Below are positions 34,679 to 44,242 of a DNA stretch of 59,384 bases, one piece after another. Numbering within the stretch: the first letter of the stretch is position 1; every line of letters starts with the position of its first letter. The DNA comes from Alphaproteobacteria bacterium. Its GTDB lineage: Bacteria; Pseudomonadota; Alphaproteobacteria; JAJFFI01. The translations under genes and the position numbers were made by a program. The stretch lies in contig JASJBI010000033.1 in NCBI GenBank assembly GCA_030066595.1, positions 1-59,384 of the forward strand, written 5' to 3'. The notes beneath the pieces are model-generated. The model was not told the origin of the DNA. It ran no database searches and saw only the letters and a program-made list of their open reading frames with translations.

Positions 34679-35122
34679 TTACCGTCGGTCCTTGACGGAG
34701 GTCCCCGGATTCTCGATCAGGGATGCGATCCGGTCGTAAATCGCCTGGGGCGTGATCGGCTTGGCCATGAAATCGGTGACGCCCGCGTCCCGCGCCTCGA
34801 TCACGCGCTCCATCTCCGTATGGCCCGTCAGCATGATGATCGGCATCTTGGGGTCGCAGACACCGCTATCCTGGCGCACGCGTCGGACCAGTTCGATCCC
34901 GTCGACCGGCTCCATCGCCCAGTCGGTGATGATCAGATCCACATGCGCCTGGCGCAGCACCTTCAGGGCGCCCTCCACATCGGTCACCTTGTAGACCGCT
35001 CCAAAGCCAAAGGATTCGAGGATCCCGCCGACGAGCTGGAGGACGTGGCGGTTGTCATCGACGACCAGCGCCGAGATGTTCCTGAAATCGTAGTAGGCTG
35101 AACGCTCGCGGCCTTCAGGCAT
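34679..35122 (-). CDS. Single-domain CheY-like response regulator
   Basis: The 147-residue protein is one receiver domain with a 14-residue lead. SALVVDDNRHVLQLVGGIL holds the acidic pair Asp22-Asp23, DLIITDWAMEPVDG the phospho-acceptor Asp67, MLTGHTEMERV the Thr99 switch and MAKPIT Lys121. No output domain. Single-domain regulators act in phosphorelays or bind protein targets. It lies 202 bases from the four-PAS kinase on the same strand, so that kinase is the likely partner; the other two kinases here have the same core. Confidence 0.9.
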   Translation of the reverse strand: MPEGRERSAYYDFRNISALVVDDNRHVLQLVGGILESFGFGAVYKVTDVEGALKVLRQAHVDLIITDWAMEPVDGIELVRRVRQDSGVCDPKMPIIMLTGHTEMERVIEARDAGVTDFMAKPITPQAIYDRIASLIENPGTSVKDRR

Positions 35123-35324
35123 ATGACAGTGTCCCCGTCACAGGTTGTCTCAGACGCCGACTGGCTTCGAGATGCAGTAGCGCGATAGCGGGACCTCGGG
35201 GCGTGCTGGCCGCCTCTTCGGAACGGAAGTCTAGGCGTTTTGGGTTAACGGCTTGTTAATCCTGTTCCCGGCGGCCGCGGCGGCCGGAGTGCGGCACCGC
35301 CCAAGGGGGCCGCGGCAGACCCGG

Positions 35325-38300
35325 TTAGGCGGTATCCCGGTCCGCCGAACCCGTTCGGGCCCGGCATCTCTCGAGAGGGAAGACAATGGTCGCGGTCGTG
35401 CCGGCCTGCGGCGCGCTGTCCACGCGCAGCTCGGCGCCGTGCAGCTCGGCGAGCGATTTGACCAGGGGGAGTCCCAGGCCGGTGCCGGTGTGCTGACGAG
35501 TCATCGAACTCACCACCTGGCCGAAGGGCGACAGCGCGCGCTCCATGTCCTCGCGCGCGATTCCGACTCCGGTGTCGGCGACCCGCAGATAGAATCGCCC
35601 GTCATCCCCAAAGCCGGCCGCCGCCCTCACGCTGCCGCCGGCCGGCGTGAACTTCACGGCATTGGACATCAGGTTCAGCAGCATCTGCTTGATCGCCCGC
35701 GAGTCCGCATAGAGCGGCGGCAGGTCGGGCTCCACATTGACCTCGAGGGACAGCTCCGCCGTCTCCACGCGCTCGCGGATGATGCGCACCGCGGCCTCGA
35801 TGGTCTGGCCGACGTCGAGATCCTCCTCCTGCAACTCGAACTTGCCAGCCTCGACCTTGGACAGATCGAGGATGTCGTTGATCAAGCTCAGCAGGTGCGT
35901 CCCGCTGTAGTGGATGTCCTTGGCGTATTCCAGATAGGCGGTCTGCTCGATCGGGCCCATGAGCTGGTTCGCGAGGATCTCGGAGAAGCCGATGATGGCG
36001 TTGAGCGGCGTACGCAGTTCGTGGCTCATGTTGGCCAGGAACTCGGATTTCGAGCGACTGGCGAGCTCGGCCTCTTCCTTGGCGCCGCGCAGCGCTTCCT
36101 CGATCCGCTTGCGCTCGGTGATCTCGGTGCCGATGGCGCCGACGGCGGTGATCGCGCCGTTGGCGTCGCGGATCGGAAACTTCACGGTCAGGAAGGTGTG
36201 CACGCCGTCATCGAGCGTGAATTCCTCCTCTTGCTCTATGGTGTCGCCGGTCTCGATCACCGCCCGGTCGTGCGCCCTGAACTTGTCCGACATCTGGGCT
36301 GGGAAGATATCCGAGGTGGTCTTTCCCTTGGCCTCCTCGTCGGTCACCCCGAACAGGATTTCGGCCTTCCGGTTGAGCAGCATATACCGCCCGTCGAGAT
36401 CCTTGATGTGGATCTTGGTGGGTGAGTTGTCGACGACCACCCGGAACCGCGCCTCGCTCTCCCTAAGCGCTTGCTCGGCCTTGAGACGCTCGCTGATGTC
36501 GCGGGCAACGACCTGAATGCTCAGCCCCTCGGGGTGGGCAAAAGGCGTCGAAGTGACCTCCACGTCCACCGTGCCGCCGTCCAGCCTTCGATACTCCTGA
36601 TGCATGGATTCCGCCGGACGGCCGGAGACCTCCATCCTACGGATGCGCTGCTTGACGATCTCGACGTAGCTCGGATCCAGAATATCCAGCACGTGCATGC
36701 CAATGATCTGGTCTTCGGAGACGGCGCCCAGCATCCGCACGCCCGCACGATTGATGAAGACCACATGGTGGTTGCGCAGGATCATGATCAGCTCCTGCGA
36801 CTGCTCGACCAGCCCGCGGAAGCGCTCTTCGCTCTCCAGCAGCGCGTCCTCGATCCGCTTGCGATCGGTGATATTGGTGTAAGTGATGACGAACCCGCCG
36901 TCCGGCAGCGGCTGGCCCCGGATCTCCAGCGTGGTGCCATCCGGCAGCACGCGCTCCAGCCGATGCGGTTCCGGTTGCTCGAAGTTCCGCATCAGCCGCG
37001 TCACATGCTCCTCGGTCGGGCCCTGGCCGTAGTCCCCGCGCTCGGCGGCGTGGCGAATGACCCCTTCGAACGGACATCCCGGCCGGAGCAAGTCGTGGGG
37101 GATGCGGGCGACCGTCTCCACACGCCGGTTGGCGGCGATGATCCGCTTGGTGGGACCGACCGCGATGAGACCCTGGTCCATGTTCTCCAGGGTCGCCTGC
37201 AGCAGTTGCGAATACTCCTCGAAGGCAAGGTCCCGCTTGACGCGATCGGTGATGTCCGTGGCGGCGATGATGCTGCCGCCGTCCCGGGTCCTCGCGGTGA
37301 TGCCCTGCACCCAGCGCCCGTCGCCGAGCTCGGTCTCCCATGGCTGCCCGGGGCTGCGGTGACGAGCCAAGCGGGTCTCGACGTATTCCCGTGCGGTCGC
37401 GGCGCTGGGTGGGCGCTGCGGGCCTTCGCCGATCAGCTCCAGCACGGTGCGCAGGCGCACGCCGGGACGGATGCGATCCTTGGCACCGGGGACGAAGAAC
37501 TCCCGGTACTTCTCGTTGCAGATGACCAGGCGCTCCTGCGAGTCGAACAGCGCGATCGCCGCCGGGCTCCTCTCGATGGCTTCGGACAGGTGGGCATGGG
37601 CCTCGCTGAGCTGGGCGACGAGATTGGCATTGTCCAGAGCCGCCTTGATCGTGTCGCATCGGGCCGCGTGGCCGCCCTGGATGAAGATGGCAAGCGCCAA
37701 CACGAAGACTGTCAGCGCGCCGGCCAGCGCCAGGTCGAAGACGCCGTTCATGACCACCAGACCGGTAATCGTCGGCAGCATTGCGCCAACCAAAAAAGCG
37801 AAGCTGCCGGCCCGCAAGAGCGCCAGCGGCGCGATGGCGCCCGTGGTCAGGCCCACCATCGCGAACACCACGAACATCTCGTGACCGCGCTGATCAAGAC
37901 CGAGCGGAAAGGTCACTGCGCCGAGCGGCAAGGCGCAGACCGCCAAGGCCCCCCACATGGCACCTGTGAGGCCGAGCGCGACATGCGCCCCGGTGACCGT
38001 TTCCTGGGTCACCGGCGGGGCGTCGGCGCGGCGCCAGCGCAGCCCCGCCCAGATCAGCGCGCCGGTCGCGAGCGCGGCCGAGACCAGCCAGCCGACCAGA
38101 TAAGCTGTCGAGATGTCCCGCGCCAGGGCCAAGGCGACCCCAAGCGCGAGTAGCCCTTGCAGTCCGGCGCGCCAGTGCCAGTTGCGCAACAGGTCTTCAA
38201 TCTGATGGCGCCGTATCTCCTGGGACAGAGCCACGTCGTCATCCGGCCCATCGAAGAGCAGATCGCTGAGATCCGGGACGGCCTGGCCCCGTTTCGTCCG

Positions 38301-38402
38301 GCCAGGATCGGAACCGTCACCCGACTTCGGGTCGGCGGAAGGCGCGCCATAGGAAGGCGGCTCCGGAGCCGCCGACGGGTGCTGCGAGGTATCTTGCCGC
38401 AA
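35325..38402 (-). CDS. Membrane-anchored multi-PAS sensor histidine kinase
   Basis: The 1025-residue protein has a charged cytosolic start (1-80), a block of about six membrane helices (about 85-255) and four PAS domains (about 275-395, 405-520, 525-645, 650-775), the first two of the PAS_7 style (LFDSQERLVICNEKY; NMDQGLIAVGPTKRIIAANR). The kinase core has [20 protein letters not shown] with His794, NLMSNAVKFT, ADTGVGIA and [12 protein letters not shown]. No receiver. The start is uncertain: the frame opens at TTG 38402 with no good ribosome site and no early ATG. It probably integrates several cytosolic cues and may phosphorylate the regulator at 34679. Confidence 0.9.
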   Translation of the reverse strand: MRQDTSQHPSAAPEPPSYGAPSADPKSGDGSDPGRTKRGQAVPDLSDLLFDGPDDDVALSQEIRRHQIEDLLRNWHWRAGLQGLLALGVALALARDISTAYLVGWLVSAALATGALIWAGLRWRRADAPPVTQETVTGAHVALGLTGAMWGALAVCALPLGAVTFPLGLDQRGHEMFVVFAMVGLTTGAIAPLALLRAGSFAFLVGAMLPTITGLVVMNGVFDLALAGALTVFVLALAIFIQGGHAARCDTIKAALDNANLVAQLSEAHAHLSEAIERSPAAIALFDSQERLVICNEKYREFFVPGAKDRIRPGVRLRTVLELIGEGPQRPPSAATAREYVETRLARHRSPGQPWETELGDGRWVQGITARTRDGGSIIAATDITDRVKRDLAFEEYSQLLQATLENMDQGLIAVGPTKRIIAANRRVETVARIPHDLLRPGCPFEGVIRHAAERGDYGQGPTEEHVTRLMRNFEQPEPHRLERVLPDGTTLEIRGQPLPDGGFVITYTNITDRKRIEDALLESEERFRGLVEQSQELIMILRNHHVVFINRAGVRMLGAVSEDQIIGMHVLDILDPSYVEIVKQRIRRMEVSGRPAESMHQEYRRLDGGTVDVEVTSTPFAHPEGLSIQVVARDISERLKAEQALRESEARFRVVVDNSPTKIHIKDLDGRYMLLNRKAEILFGVTDEEAKGKTTSDIFPAQMSDKFRAHDRAVIETGDTIEQEEEFTLDDGVHTFLTVKFPIRDANGAITAVGAIGTEITERKRIEEALRGAKEEAELASRSKSEFLANMSHELRTPLNAIIGFSEILANQLMGPIEQTAYLEYAKDIHYSGTHLLSLINDILDLSKVEAGKFELQEEDLDVGQTIEAAVRIIRERVETAELSLEVNVEPDLPPLYADSRAIKQMLLNLMSNAVKFTPAGGSVRAAAGFGDDGRFYLRVADTGVGIAREDMERALSPFGQVVSSMTRQHTGTGLGLPLVKSLAELHGAELRVDSAPQAGTTATIVFPLERCRARTGSADRDTA

Positions 38403-38651
38403 TGGCCGTATCCGTGGTGTTGGCCGGTCCGGCGGCGGTCCCGGTGTTGAGGGTGCCCCCGCCTGCCAATCTGCTGCAGACGATCCAAGCGCGAGATCGC
38501 GACGCCACAGAGTCCTCTGCCAGCCTTAATGGCCGGTTAAGAAGTCCGCAAAAGGCGCAAGAACCAAGCCCTTAACCTCGGTCGGTCACCAAATCTTGAT
38601 CCGCCGCCCAGGGCCTAGGGGCGGTTCCAGCGGGACGGCCGGTCGACAGTT

Positions 38652-38668
38652 GGTATATTGTATATCGT
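38652..38668 (+). promoter_or_regulatory. AT-rich promoter/operator candidate before the FAH-family gene
   Basis: GGTATATTGTATATC stands out in GC-rich surroundings 20 bases before GGAGGGAGG of the next gene. It contains two TATA half-sites about a TTG centre, resembling GntR-type operators, and can supply a -10. No regulator gene is adjacent. Weak evidence. Confidence 0.35.
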
Positions 38669-38685
38669 CGGAGGGAGGACGCAGG

Positions 38686-39459
38686 ATGACCGCATGGCTC
38701 CGCTTCGCCCGCGGCGGGCTGACTGGCTTCGGCACGCTCGAGGACGAGACCATCGCCGTTCACGAAGGCGACATGCTGGGCGAGGCCCGGCCGACGGGCG
38801 AGATCCTGGGCCTGGCCGACGTGCAGCTCCTGACCCCCACGCAGCCGAGCAAGATGATCGCCCTGTGGAACAACTTCCATGCCCTGGCCGCCAAGCTCGA
38901 GCTGCCGGAACCGAAGGAGCCGCTCTATTTCCTCAAGGCGCCGAACGCCTTTCTCGCCGGCGGACAGACGATCCGACGGCCCCGGTCCTATGACGGGCCG
39001 ATCGTCTACGAGGGCGAGTTGGGCATCGTGATCGGCAAGCCCGGCAAGGATCTGCCGGAGGACCGGGCCGAGAGCATCATCTTCGGCTACACCTGCGTGA
39101 ACGACGTCACGGCGGCGCGCATCATCGACCGCGATCCCACCTTCGCCCAGTGGGCCCGGGCCAAGAGCTTCGACGGCTTTGGCGTCTTTGGCCCCGTCGC
39201 CGAAACGGACGTGGATCCCGCGGGCCTGACCGTCCGCACCATCCTCAATGGCGAGGAGCGGCAGAACTACCCGATCAGCGACATGATCATCCCGCCGCGG
39301 CGGATCGTCTCGCTCTTGTCCTATGACATGACGCTCGAGCCCGGAGACGTGATCTGCTGCGGCACGTCGGTGGGCGTGGGATCGATGAAAGCGCCCAGCA
39401 ACAGGATCGAGGTGCACATCGAGGGTATCGGCCGGCTCAGCAACACATTCGAGCAATGA
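38686..39459 (+). CDS. Fumarylacetoacetate hydrolase-family protein
   Basis: The 257-residue protein belongs to the FAH fold. KMIALWNNFHALAAKLELPE replaces the usual K-I-x-C-V-G-x-N-Y-x-x-H start, and then YFLKAPNAFLAGGQTIRRP, the metal site YEGELGIVIGKPG with E-x-E-L, NDVTAARIIDRDPTFAQWAR and KSFDGFGVFGP follow. The family cleaves C-C bonds or isomerises in aromatic or sugar-acid breakdown; the specific substrate cannot be read here. ATG 38686 has GGAGGGAGG eight bases upstream; a 30-codon extension lacks family similarity. A ketopantoate reductase-like gene follows 67 bases later. Confidence 0.88.
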   Translation: MTAWLRFARGGLTGFGTLEDETIAVHEGDMLGEARPTGEILGLADVQLLTPTQPSKMIALWNNFHALAAKLELPEPKEPLYFLKAPNAFLAGGQTIRRPRSYDGPIVYEGELGIVIGKPGKDLPEDRAESIIFGYTCVNDVTAARIIDRDPTFAQWARAKSFDGFGVFGPVAETDVDPAGLTVRTILNGEERQNYPISDMIIPPRRIVSLLSYDMTLEPGDVICCGTSVGVGSMKAPSNRIEVHIEGIGRLSNTFEQ

Positions 39460-39526
39460 CCGCGGCCGAGACCACAGGACCGGGCGGGCGGACCGGTTGG
39501 CTGGACCGGCTGCAAGGAGAGAGCGG

Positions 39527-40537
39527 ATGAAGATCTGTGTGGTTGGCGCGGGCGCCATCGGCGGCCTGATGGGGGCCAAGCTGGCGCTCGCCGGCAACGA
39601 GGTCACGCTGGTCGACCAGGGGCCGCAGCTGGAGGCCATCCAGAAAGAGGGCCTCAAGCTGATTTGGGAGGACGGCGGCGAGCATGTCGTCACCGACATC
39701 GCCGCCACCGACACGCTGGCGGAGGCCGGGCTGCAGGATCTCGTCATCCTGGCGCTCAAGGCCCACTACCTCGAACAGGTGGCCCGGGAGGTGCCGGCGC
39801 TGCTCGGGCCCGAGACCATGATCGTGACCGTGCAGAACGGCATCCCCTGGTGGTATTTCCATCGCCATGGCGGGCCGTTCGACGGCCATCGGCTCAAGTC
39901 GCTGGACCCGGGCGGCGTGCTCGAAAAGCACATCGACGGCGACCGCATCGTCGGCTGCGTGGTCTATCCGGCCGCCGCCGTGGTCGAGCCCGGCGTTGTG
40001 CGGCATGTGGAGGGCGACCGGTTTCCGGTGGGCGAGCTCGACGGCACGGAGACGCCCCGCGTCCGGACGCTCAAAGCGCTGCTCGAGCAGGCCGGCTTCC
40101 GCTCCCGCATCCTCGACGACATCCGCTCGGAGATCTGGCTCAAGGCCTGGGGCAACCTGTCCTTCAACCCGATCAGCGCGCTGACGCATGCGACGATGGA
40201 GAGCATCTGCAGGTTCCCGGAGACCCGCCGGCTGGCCGAGACCATGATGCGGGAGGCGCAGGACATCGCCCACAAGCTGGGCATCACCTTCCGGCACACC
40301 ATCGAGAAGCGCATCGAGGGCGCGGAATCGGTGGGCGCGCACAAGACCTCGATGCTGCAGGACGTGGAGCTGGGCCGGTCGCTCGAGGTCGAGGCGCTGA
40401 TCGGCGCGATCCTGGAGCTGGGGGCGCTCTCCGAGACGCCGGCGCCGTCGATCGAGGCGGTCTACGCCTGCGTCAAGCTCCTGAACAGGACCATGCTGCT
40501 GGAAGGCGCGGGCGTGCGCGTCGGCGAAGCGGCCTGA
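39527..40537 (+). CDS. panE: 2-dehydropantoate 2-reductase family protein
   Basis: The 336-residue protein starts KICVVGAGAIGGLMGAKLAL, a textbook ketopantoate reductase NADPH motif. ILALKAHYLEQVAREVPALL and VTVQNGIPWWYFH follow, then the catalytic Lys/Asn region IRSEIWLKAWGNLSFNPISA and the C-terminal KTSMLQDVELGRSLEVEALI with its conserved S-M-x-Q-D and E. It should reduce ketopantoate to pantoate, but alphaproteobacteria have several paralogues acting on other keto acids, and pairing with a FAH-family gene hints at catabolism rather than CoA synthesis. ATG 39527 lies behind AAGGAGAGA. Confidence 0.85.
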   Translation: MKICVVGAGAIGGLMGAKLALAGNEVTLVDQGPQLEAIQKEGLKLIWEDGGEHVVTDIAATDTLAEAGLQDLVILALKAHYLEQVAREVPALLGPETMIVTVQNGIPWWYFHRHGGPFDGHRLKSLDPGGVLEKHIDGDRIVGCVVYPAAAVVEPGVVRHVEGDRFPVGELDGTETPRVRTLKALLEQAGFRSRILDDIRSEIWLKAWGNLSFNPISALTHATMESICRFPETRRLAETMMREAQDIAHKLGITFRHTIEKRIEGAESVGAHKTSMLQDVELGRSLEVEALIGAILELGALSETPAPSIEAVYACVKLLNRTMLLEGAGVRVGEAA

Positions 40538-40722
40538 AGCTGGCAGGGCTTGGCCCCCGGAAAGGAGGCCTGCGGCGCAATGTGTCTTGCGCGTTCCCGG
40601 TCCGTGCGGCAGGACGATGACCGCTGAGCCGTCAACCCCGGGCCCAGACACGCCAGCAGTCTTGGTGACAGGTGAGCCGGAATCGGACGGCTCCCATTCG
40701 AAGCCGCCATACGCGCCGGCAC

Positions 40723-41787
40723 CTACTCACGGGCAGCAAGGAGCCAGCCAAGGAACCCTGCCGAAACAGTCACGATCCCAGCCGCGATCAGCAACGTTCG
40801 GCGAAGAGATATGCCGAGACGTTCCACTTCCTCCACGTCCAGTTCTGCGACAATCCCCCAAACGCCACCGGTCCACTTGAAAGGTCGGTAGGCCGAGAGC
40901 ACCGGGGTTCCGCGGTAATCATCAACGATGCCAAATCCCGTCGCGCCGGAAAGAGCGCCCGTTACCGAAGGCGTCTCAACCTTTTGCTCGAGAATGCTGT
41001 TTTCGACGAAGCGCGACTGAGACAGCATCAACCGATCTGAATTGACCAGATACGACTCGAACGAGTCTCCGAGCGCATGGGAACTTTGCATGATCCGGTC
41101 GAAAGGGTCCAAGCGCAGCTGGACGATCAGGGCCCCGGCGATGCGGCCGTGGTGGTAGATCGGAGTCCCCTCAAACGCGGCGGGGATATCCTTGCTCGGG
41201 GCGTACCGGGCGAAGTCGGAACCGACAACGCTGCCCGGCGCAGCCGCCACTGCCTTGCGATAAATGCCCGCGAGCGTGGTGTCCTTGAGCGGCCCTGCCT
41301 TCAGGCTGGTGCCGAAGTCATCTTCCTTGAACACGGTGTAGACGATATTGCCATCCAGATCGACCAGGAACAGGTCGTAGTAGTCCCGTGCGTCGACGAG
41401 ACTCCTAAACCAAGAATGGTAAAAGGCGTGCAGTTCACTGTATTCCGATCCATCGTCGGCCTTGACCAGACTGTCCCGGGACCCTTCTTCATGTGGATTC
41501 TCTGCGATGTATGCGCGCCGAGCTTCTGCGGCGGGATCCGCACCCAGTGCTGAGAATGCTCGGGAGAAGTCCTTCACTGCCTGCTGTACGGAGGATGTCG
41601 TGCCAACAATCCTGAGGTCGTTGTCTACATCCTGCGAATAATTCCGAAGCTCAGTTGCGCGCGCCTGCAACGTGGTCTCCAGCACGATCTGCAATCGCTG
41701 TCGCGCGTTTTCTTCAAGGTTCCTAAACGCAATGATGGCTGCGACACCGAAGGATATCGCGGCGATGACCGCGAAGGTGACGCTCAT
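40723..41787 (-). CDS. Membrane sensor protein without an output domain
   Basis: The 354-residue protein has TM1 (about 5-24), a large extracytoplasmic region (25-325) and TM2 (about 330-350), and ends L-L-A-A-R-E immediately after TM2. The sensor has Cache-like features: DARDYYDLFLVDLDGNIVYT, SKDIPAAFEGTPIYHHGRIA and RPFKWTGGVWGIVAELDVEE. This is the N-terminal half of a chemoreceptor or cyclase, but no HAMP, methyl-accepting or cyclase domain follows. ATG 41787 is chosen; a TTG at 41811 is in frame. It begins 41 bases after the cyclase stop, so the two may form one sensory unit. Confidence 0.8.
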   Translation of the reverse strand: MSVTFAVIAAISFGVAAIIAFRNLEENARQRLQIVLETTLQARATELRNYSQDVDNDLRIVGTTSSVQQAVKDFSRAFSALGADPAAEARRAYIAENPHEEGSRDSLVKADDGSEYSELHAFYHSWFRSLVDARDYYDLFLVDLDGNIVYTVFKEDDFGTSLKAGPLKDTTLAGIYRKAVAAAPGSVVGSDFARYAPSKDIPAAFEGTPIYHHGRIAGALIVQLRLDPFDRIMQSSHALGDSFESYLVNSDRLMLSQSRFVENSILEQKVETPSVTGALSGATGFGIVDDYRGTPVLSAYRPFKWTGGVWGIVAELDVEEVERLGISLRRTLLIAAGIVTVSAGFLGWLLAARE

Positions 41788-41828
41788 TCTGATTGGGTTT
41801 GACCTGAGCAATTCCGAGGCCCAGCCGG

Positions 41829-43973
41829 CTATTTGGTCCGAGCGTCGAATACGCCGTCCCAGCGCTCTGCTGGGGGCGCTTCTTTGAACGCCTGGGCCCG
41901 CGCGCGCAGAACCCGCGCGGCGTCATCATTGGCATATTCCTCAATATGGCGGTCGAATTCGGCGATCGCATCGCTCCAACGGCGCTCCGTGCAAGCGGTG
42001 TAGCATCGCCGCCAACTCCCAAGATGCGCTTCGGCGCTTTGCCCATCGCCGCAATATTTCGCGGGAGAGATCAGTTCATACACGCGAACGGGTTGCGAGG
42101 CGCCCTTCGGTCGAACCATATCCACTGGTCTGACGAGGGCGTCCGCGGGCGCACCCTCGAGCATCGCTTCCGAAATCAGGATCTGCGTGCCGAGCTGCTT
42201 GTTGAGCCCTTCCAGACGGGCGGCGAGGTTCACGGTCTGGCCAAGGGCCGTGTAGTTCATGCGCTCCACGGAACCGACATTCCCGACAACCGCCTCGCCC
42301 ACGTGCAGGCCGAAGCGCGTTTGAAACGGGGGCAGGCCGTCAGCAGTCCGCCGAGCATTGAGCCGCGCGATTGCGGAAGCCACGTCCAGCGCGGCCCGGC
42401 ATGCCAGCTCCACATGGTTCTCTTGGCGGACGGGCGCGTTCCACATGGCCATGATCGCATCGCCAATATACTTGTCGATTGTGGCGCCATGCTCGATGAG
42501 CCTCACGCTGACCTCCGCAAAATACTCCGACACTTCCTGCATGAGCTCCATGGGCTCCATGCGCTCCGATATGGCCGCGAAATCGGTAATGTCCGTAAAC
42601 AGAAGCGTCACCGTGCAGCGTTCGCCGCCAATGTCCGCCTTTACGTCGCCAGCCAAGAGACCCCGCACCAGCTGTGCCGGAACATAGCGGGCGAAATCGC
42701 CAAGCGACCGTTTCAAGGTTTGCACGGCTTGTGACAAGTGTTGGACCTCCAAAACTCGAGACGTGACGGGCTCTCGCTCCCGAAGATCGAAGGTGCGCAT
42801 CTGATAGGCTTCGTCGGTGAGGTTTCGAATTGGCCTGGCAACGGCGTTCGCAAATACCCAAGCGAGCAAAAGCCCAATGCCGAGACCTGTGATGGCAATT
42901 ACGAGGCTGATCTCCATGCGCGTGGATACCTCTGCAAACACTTCGTCGGCAGGCGAAAGCAGGCTCATTACGGCTTTCTGACCGTGGTCGAGGGATAGCG
43001 GAGAAATCCAGATGACCCACGCCTCGCCATCAGCCTCGACCTCGTGCACCCCTTCGCGATTGCCCGAGGCATAGAGCCGGCTCAGCGCGCGATGGGCGGC
43101 GACACCAGTGCTTGCGAGCGTTTGCTGCGTGACCAGCGGACGGTCACCGGATCTTTGCACGTTGAGGACGTGGTCGATATTCGCCGCCGCGAGCACGGCC
43201 GTGCTTTCGTCGAACACCACGGCGAGCGCATTTTCGGATGCCCGCCTGATCTCGAGTGCCTGTGACAGAGTTCGAAGCGTCAGGTCACCCCCCACCACCC
43301 CCTTGCCGCTGGCCGTCCGGGTCGCAATGGTGATGCCGATGTCGTTCGTCTCAAAGTAGACGTAGGGCGAGGTTTGCACGGTGCCATCCGAGGTCATTGC
43401 CGCGTGAAACCACGGGCGGGTCCGGGGGTCGTAGCCGTTGTGCTGTCTGCGGTCGACCGAGAGAATCTCGTATTCGGCATCGAGCATGATCACGGTCTGG
43501 CGAAAATCACTTGGCGTCGGCCGCTGGACGATCCAGGCGTGATAGGCGGCGCCAGCCTGTGGCCCAGCCTCGCCCAAGCTGAATACCAGCACGAAATTTC
43601 CCTGGTAGTCGCCGTAGTAGAGCGCGAACAACTTGTCGGTGTCGGACAAACGCCGCGCGAACAAGCGAATCGTCTCCAGTGTGAAGATTTGTTCTTCGGG
43701 CAGCAGCGAGACGGCCATCGCCGTTCCCTGGACGGCCGTTTCCACGGGACCACGCAGCGCCTGGAGTTCGACGCGAACGGTTTCGCCCAAACGCTGAAAG
43801 GCGGCTTTGGCTTCGCCGAGGGCCGCTCGCCGGCCGACGATCTGGTTGTTGGCGACGATCGCGCCGGCGACCACCACCAGCAAGACGGAAACAATAGTGG
43901 CGATATTGACGCTGAGCGGAATGAGCGCTCTGAGGATCGTCCCGATGTCGGAGCGGAGACGAAGGCGCAGCAT
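41829..43973 (-). CDS. Membrane class III adenylate/guanylate cyclase with Cache sensor
   Basis: The 714-residue protein has TM1 (about 15-40), a double-Cache periplasmic sensor (about 45-355; YDPRTRPWFHAAM, GVVGGDLTLRTLSQ), TM2 (about 358-380), HAMP (about 380-435) and a class III cyclase (about 450-620). LLFTDITDFAAISERM and IDKYIGDAIMAMW hold the metal Asp pair and the base-reading Lys. The second base-reading position, Asp in most G-D-T-V-N motifs, is Gln579 here (YTALGQTVNLAARLEGL). A short repeat-like tail follows (SWRRCYTACTERRWSDAIAE). ATG at 43971-43973 is preferred to TTG 44012. It sits upstream of the output-less sensor. Confidence 0.9.
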   Translation of the reverse strand: MLRLRLRSDIGTILRALIPLSVNIATIVSVLLVVVAGAIVANNQIVGRRAALGEAKAAFQRLGETVRVELQALRGPVETAVQGTAMAVSLLPEEQIFTLETIRLFARRLSDTDKLFALYYGDYQGNFVLVFSLGEAGPQAGAAYHAWIVQRPTPSDFRQTVIMLDAEYEILSVDRRQHNGYDPRTRPWFHAAMTSDGTVQTSPYVYFETNDIGITIATRTASGKGVVGGDLTLRTLSQALEIRRASENALAVVFDESTAVLAAANIDHVLNVQRSGDRPLVTQQTLASTGVAAHRALSRLYASGNREGVHEVEADGEAWVIWISPLSLDHGQKAVMSLLSPADEVFAEVSTRMEISLVIAITGLGIGLLLAWVFANAVARPIRNLTDEAYQMRTFDLREREPVTSRVLEVQHLSQAVQTLKRSLGDFARYVPAQLVRGLLAGDVKADIGGERCTVTLLFTDITDFAAISERMEPMELMQEVSEYFAEVSVRLIEHGATIDKYIGDAIMAMWNAPVRQENHVELACRAALDVASAIARLNARRTADGLPPFQTRFGLHVGEAVVGNVGSVERMNYTALGQTVNLAARLEGLNKQLGTQILISEAMLEGAPADALVRPVDMVRPKGASQPVRVYELISPAKYCGDGQSAEAHLGSWRRCYTACTERRWSDAIAEFDRHIEEYANDDAARVLRARAQAFKEAPPAERWDGVFDARTK

Positions 43974-44184
43974 GGTGATCCGATCTTGGTTGTGCGTCCT
44001 GGCCGCGACCAAGAGCCAGTTTCGGACCCCTCCACCACGTGCCCGCCGCGCGCCACACGGTCATCGTCAACGAGCAATTCCTAGACGACGGGTTTCGCTG
44101 AAGCGGCGGACGCTGGACCGTACGCTAAACTGATTATCAGTGCAGCAGCTATCCCTCTGGGACAAGCCCGCGGATGCCATATGA

Positions 44185-44231
44185 TTGACACGGACGCAGC
44201 CTCGTTTTAGTATACCGTTCTGTATACTAAA
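44185..44231 (+). promoter_or_regulatory. Promoter and TetR operator of the LDI-like operon
   Basis: TTGACA (44185-44190), 17 bases, TAGTAT (44208-44213) is a strong sigma-70 promoter. Over its -10 lies an inverted repeat with perfect 10-base arms, TTTAGTATAC (44206-44215) and GTATACTAAA (44222-44231), six bases apart. The ribosome site follows at once. The tetR gene is second in the operon, so it is very likely the repressor that binds here. Confidence 0.87.
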
Positions 44232-44242
44232 TAGGTGGAGCG

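Noticed and set aside
36471..38153. 560-codon plus-strand open frame antisense to the multi-PAS kinase
   Set aside because: Shadow frame, no ribosome site, no motif.
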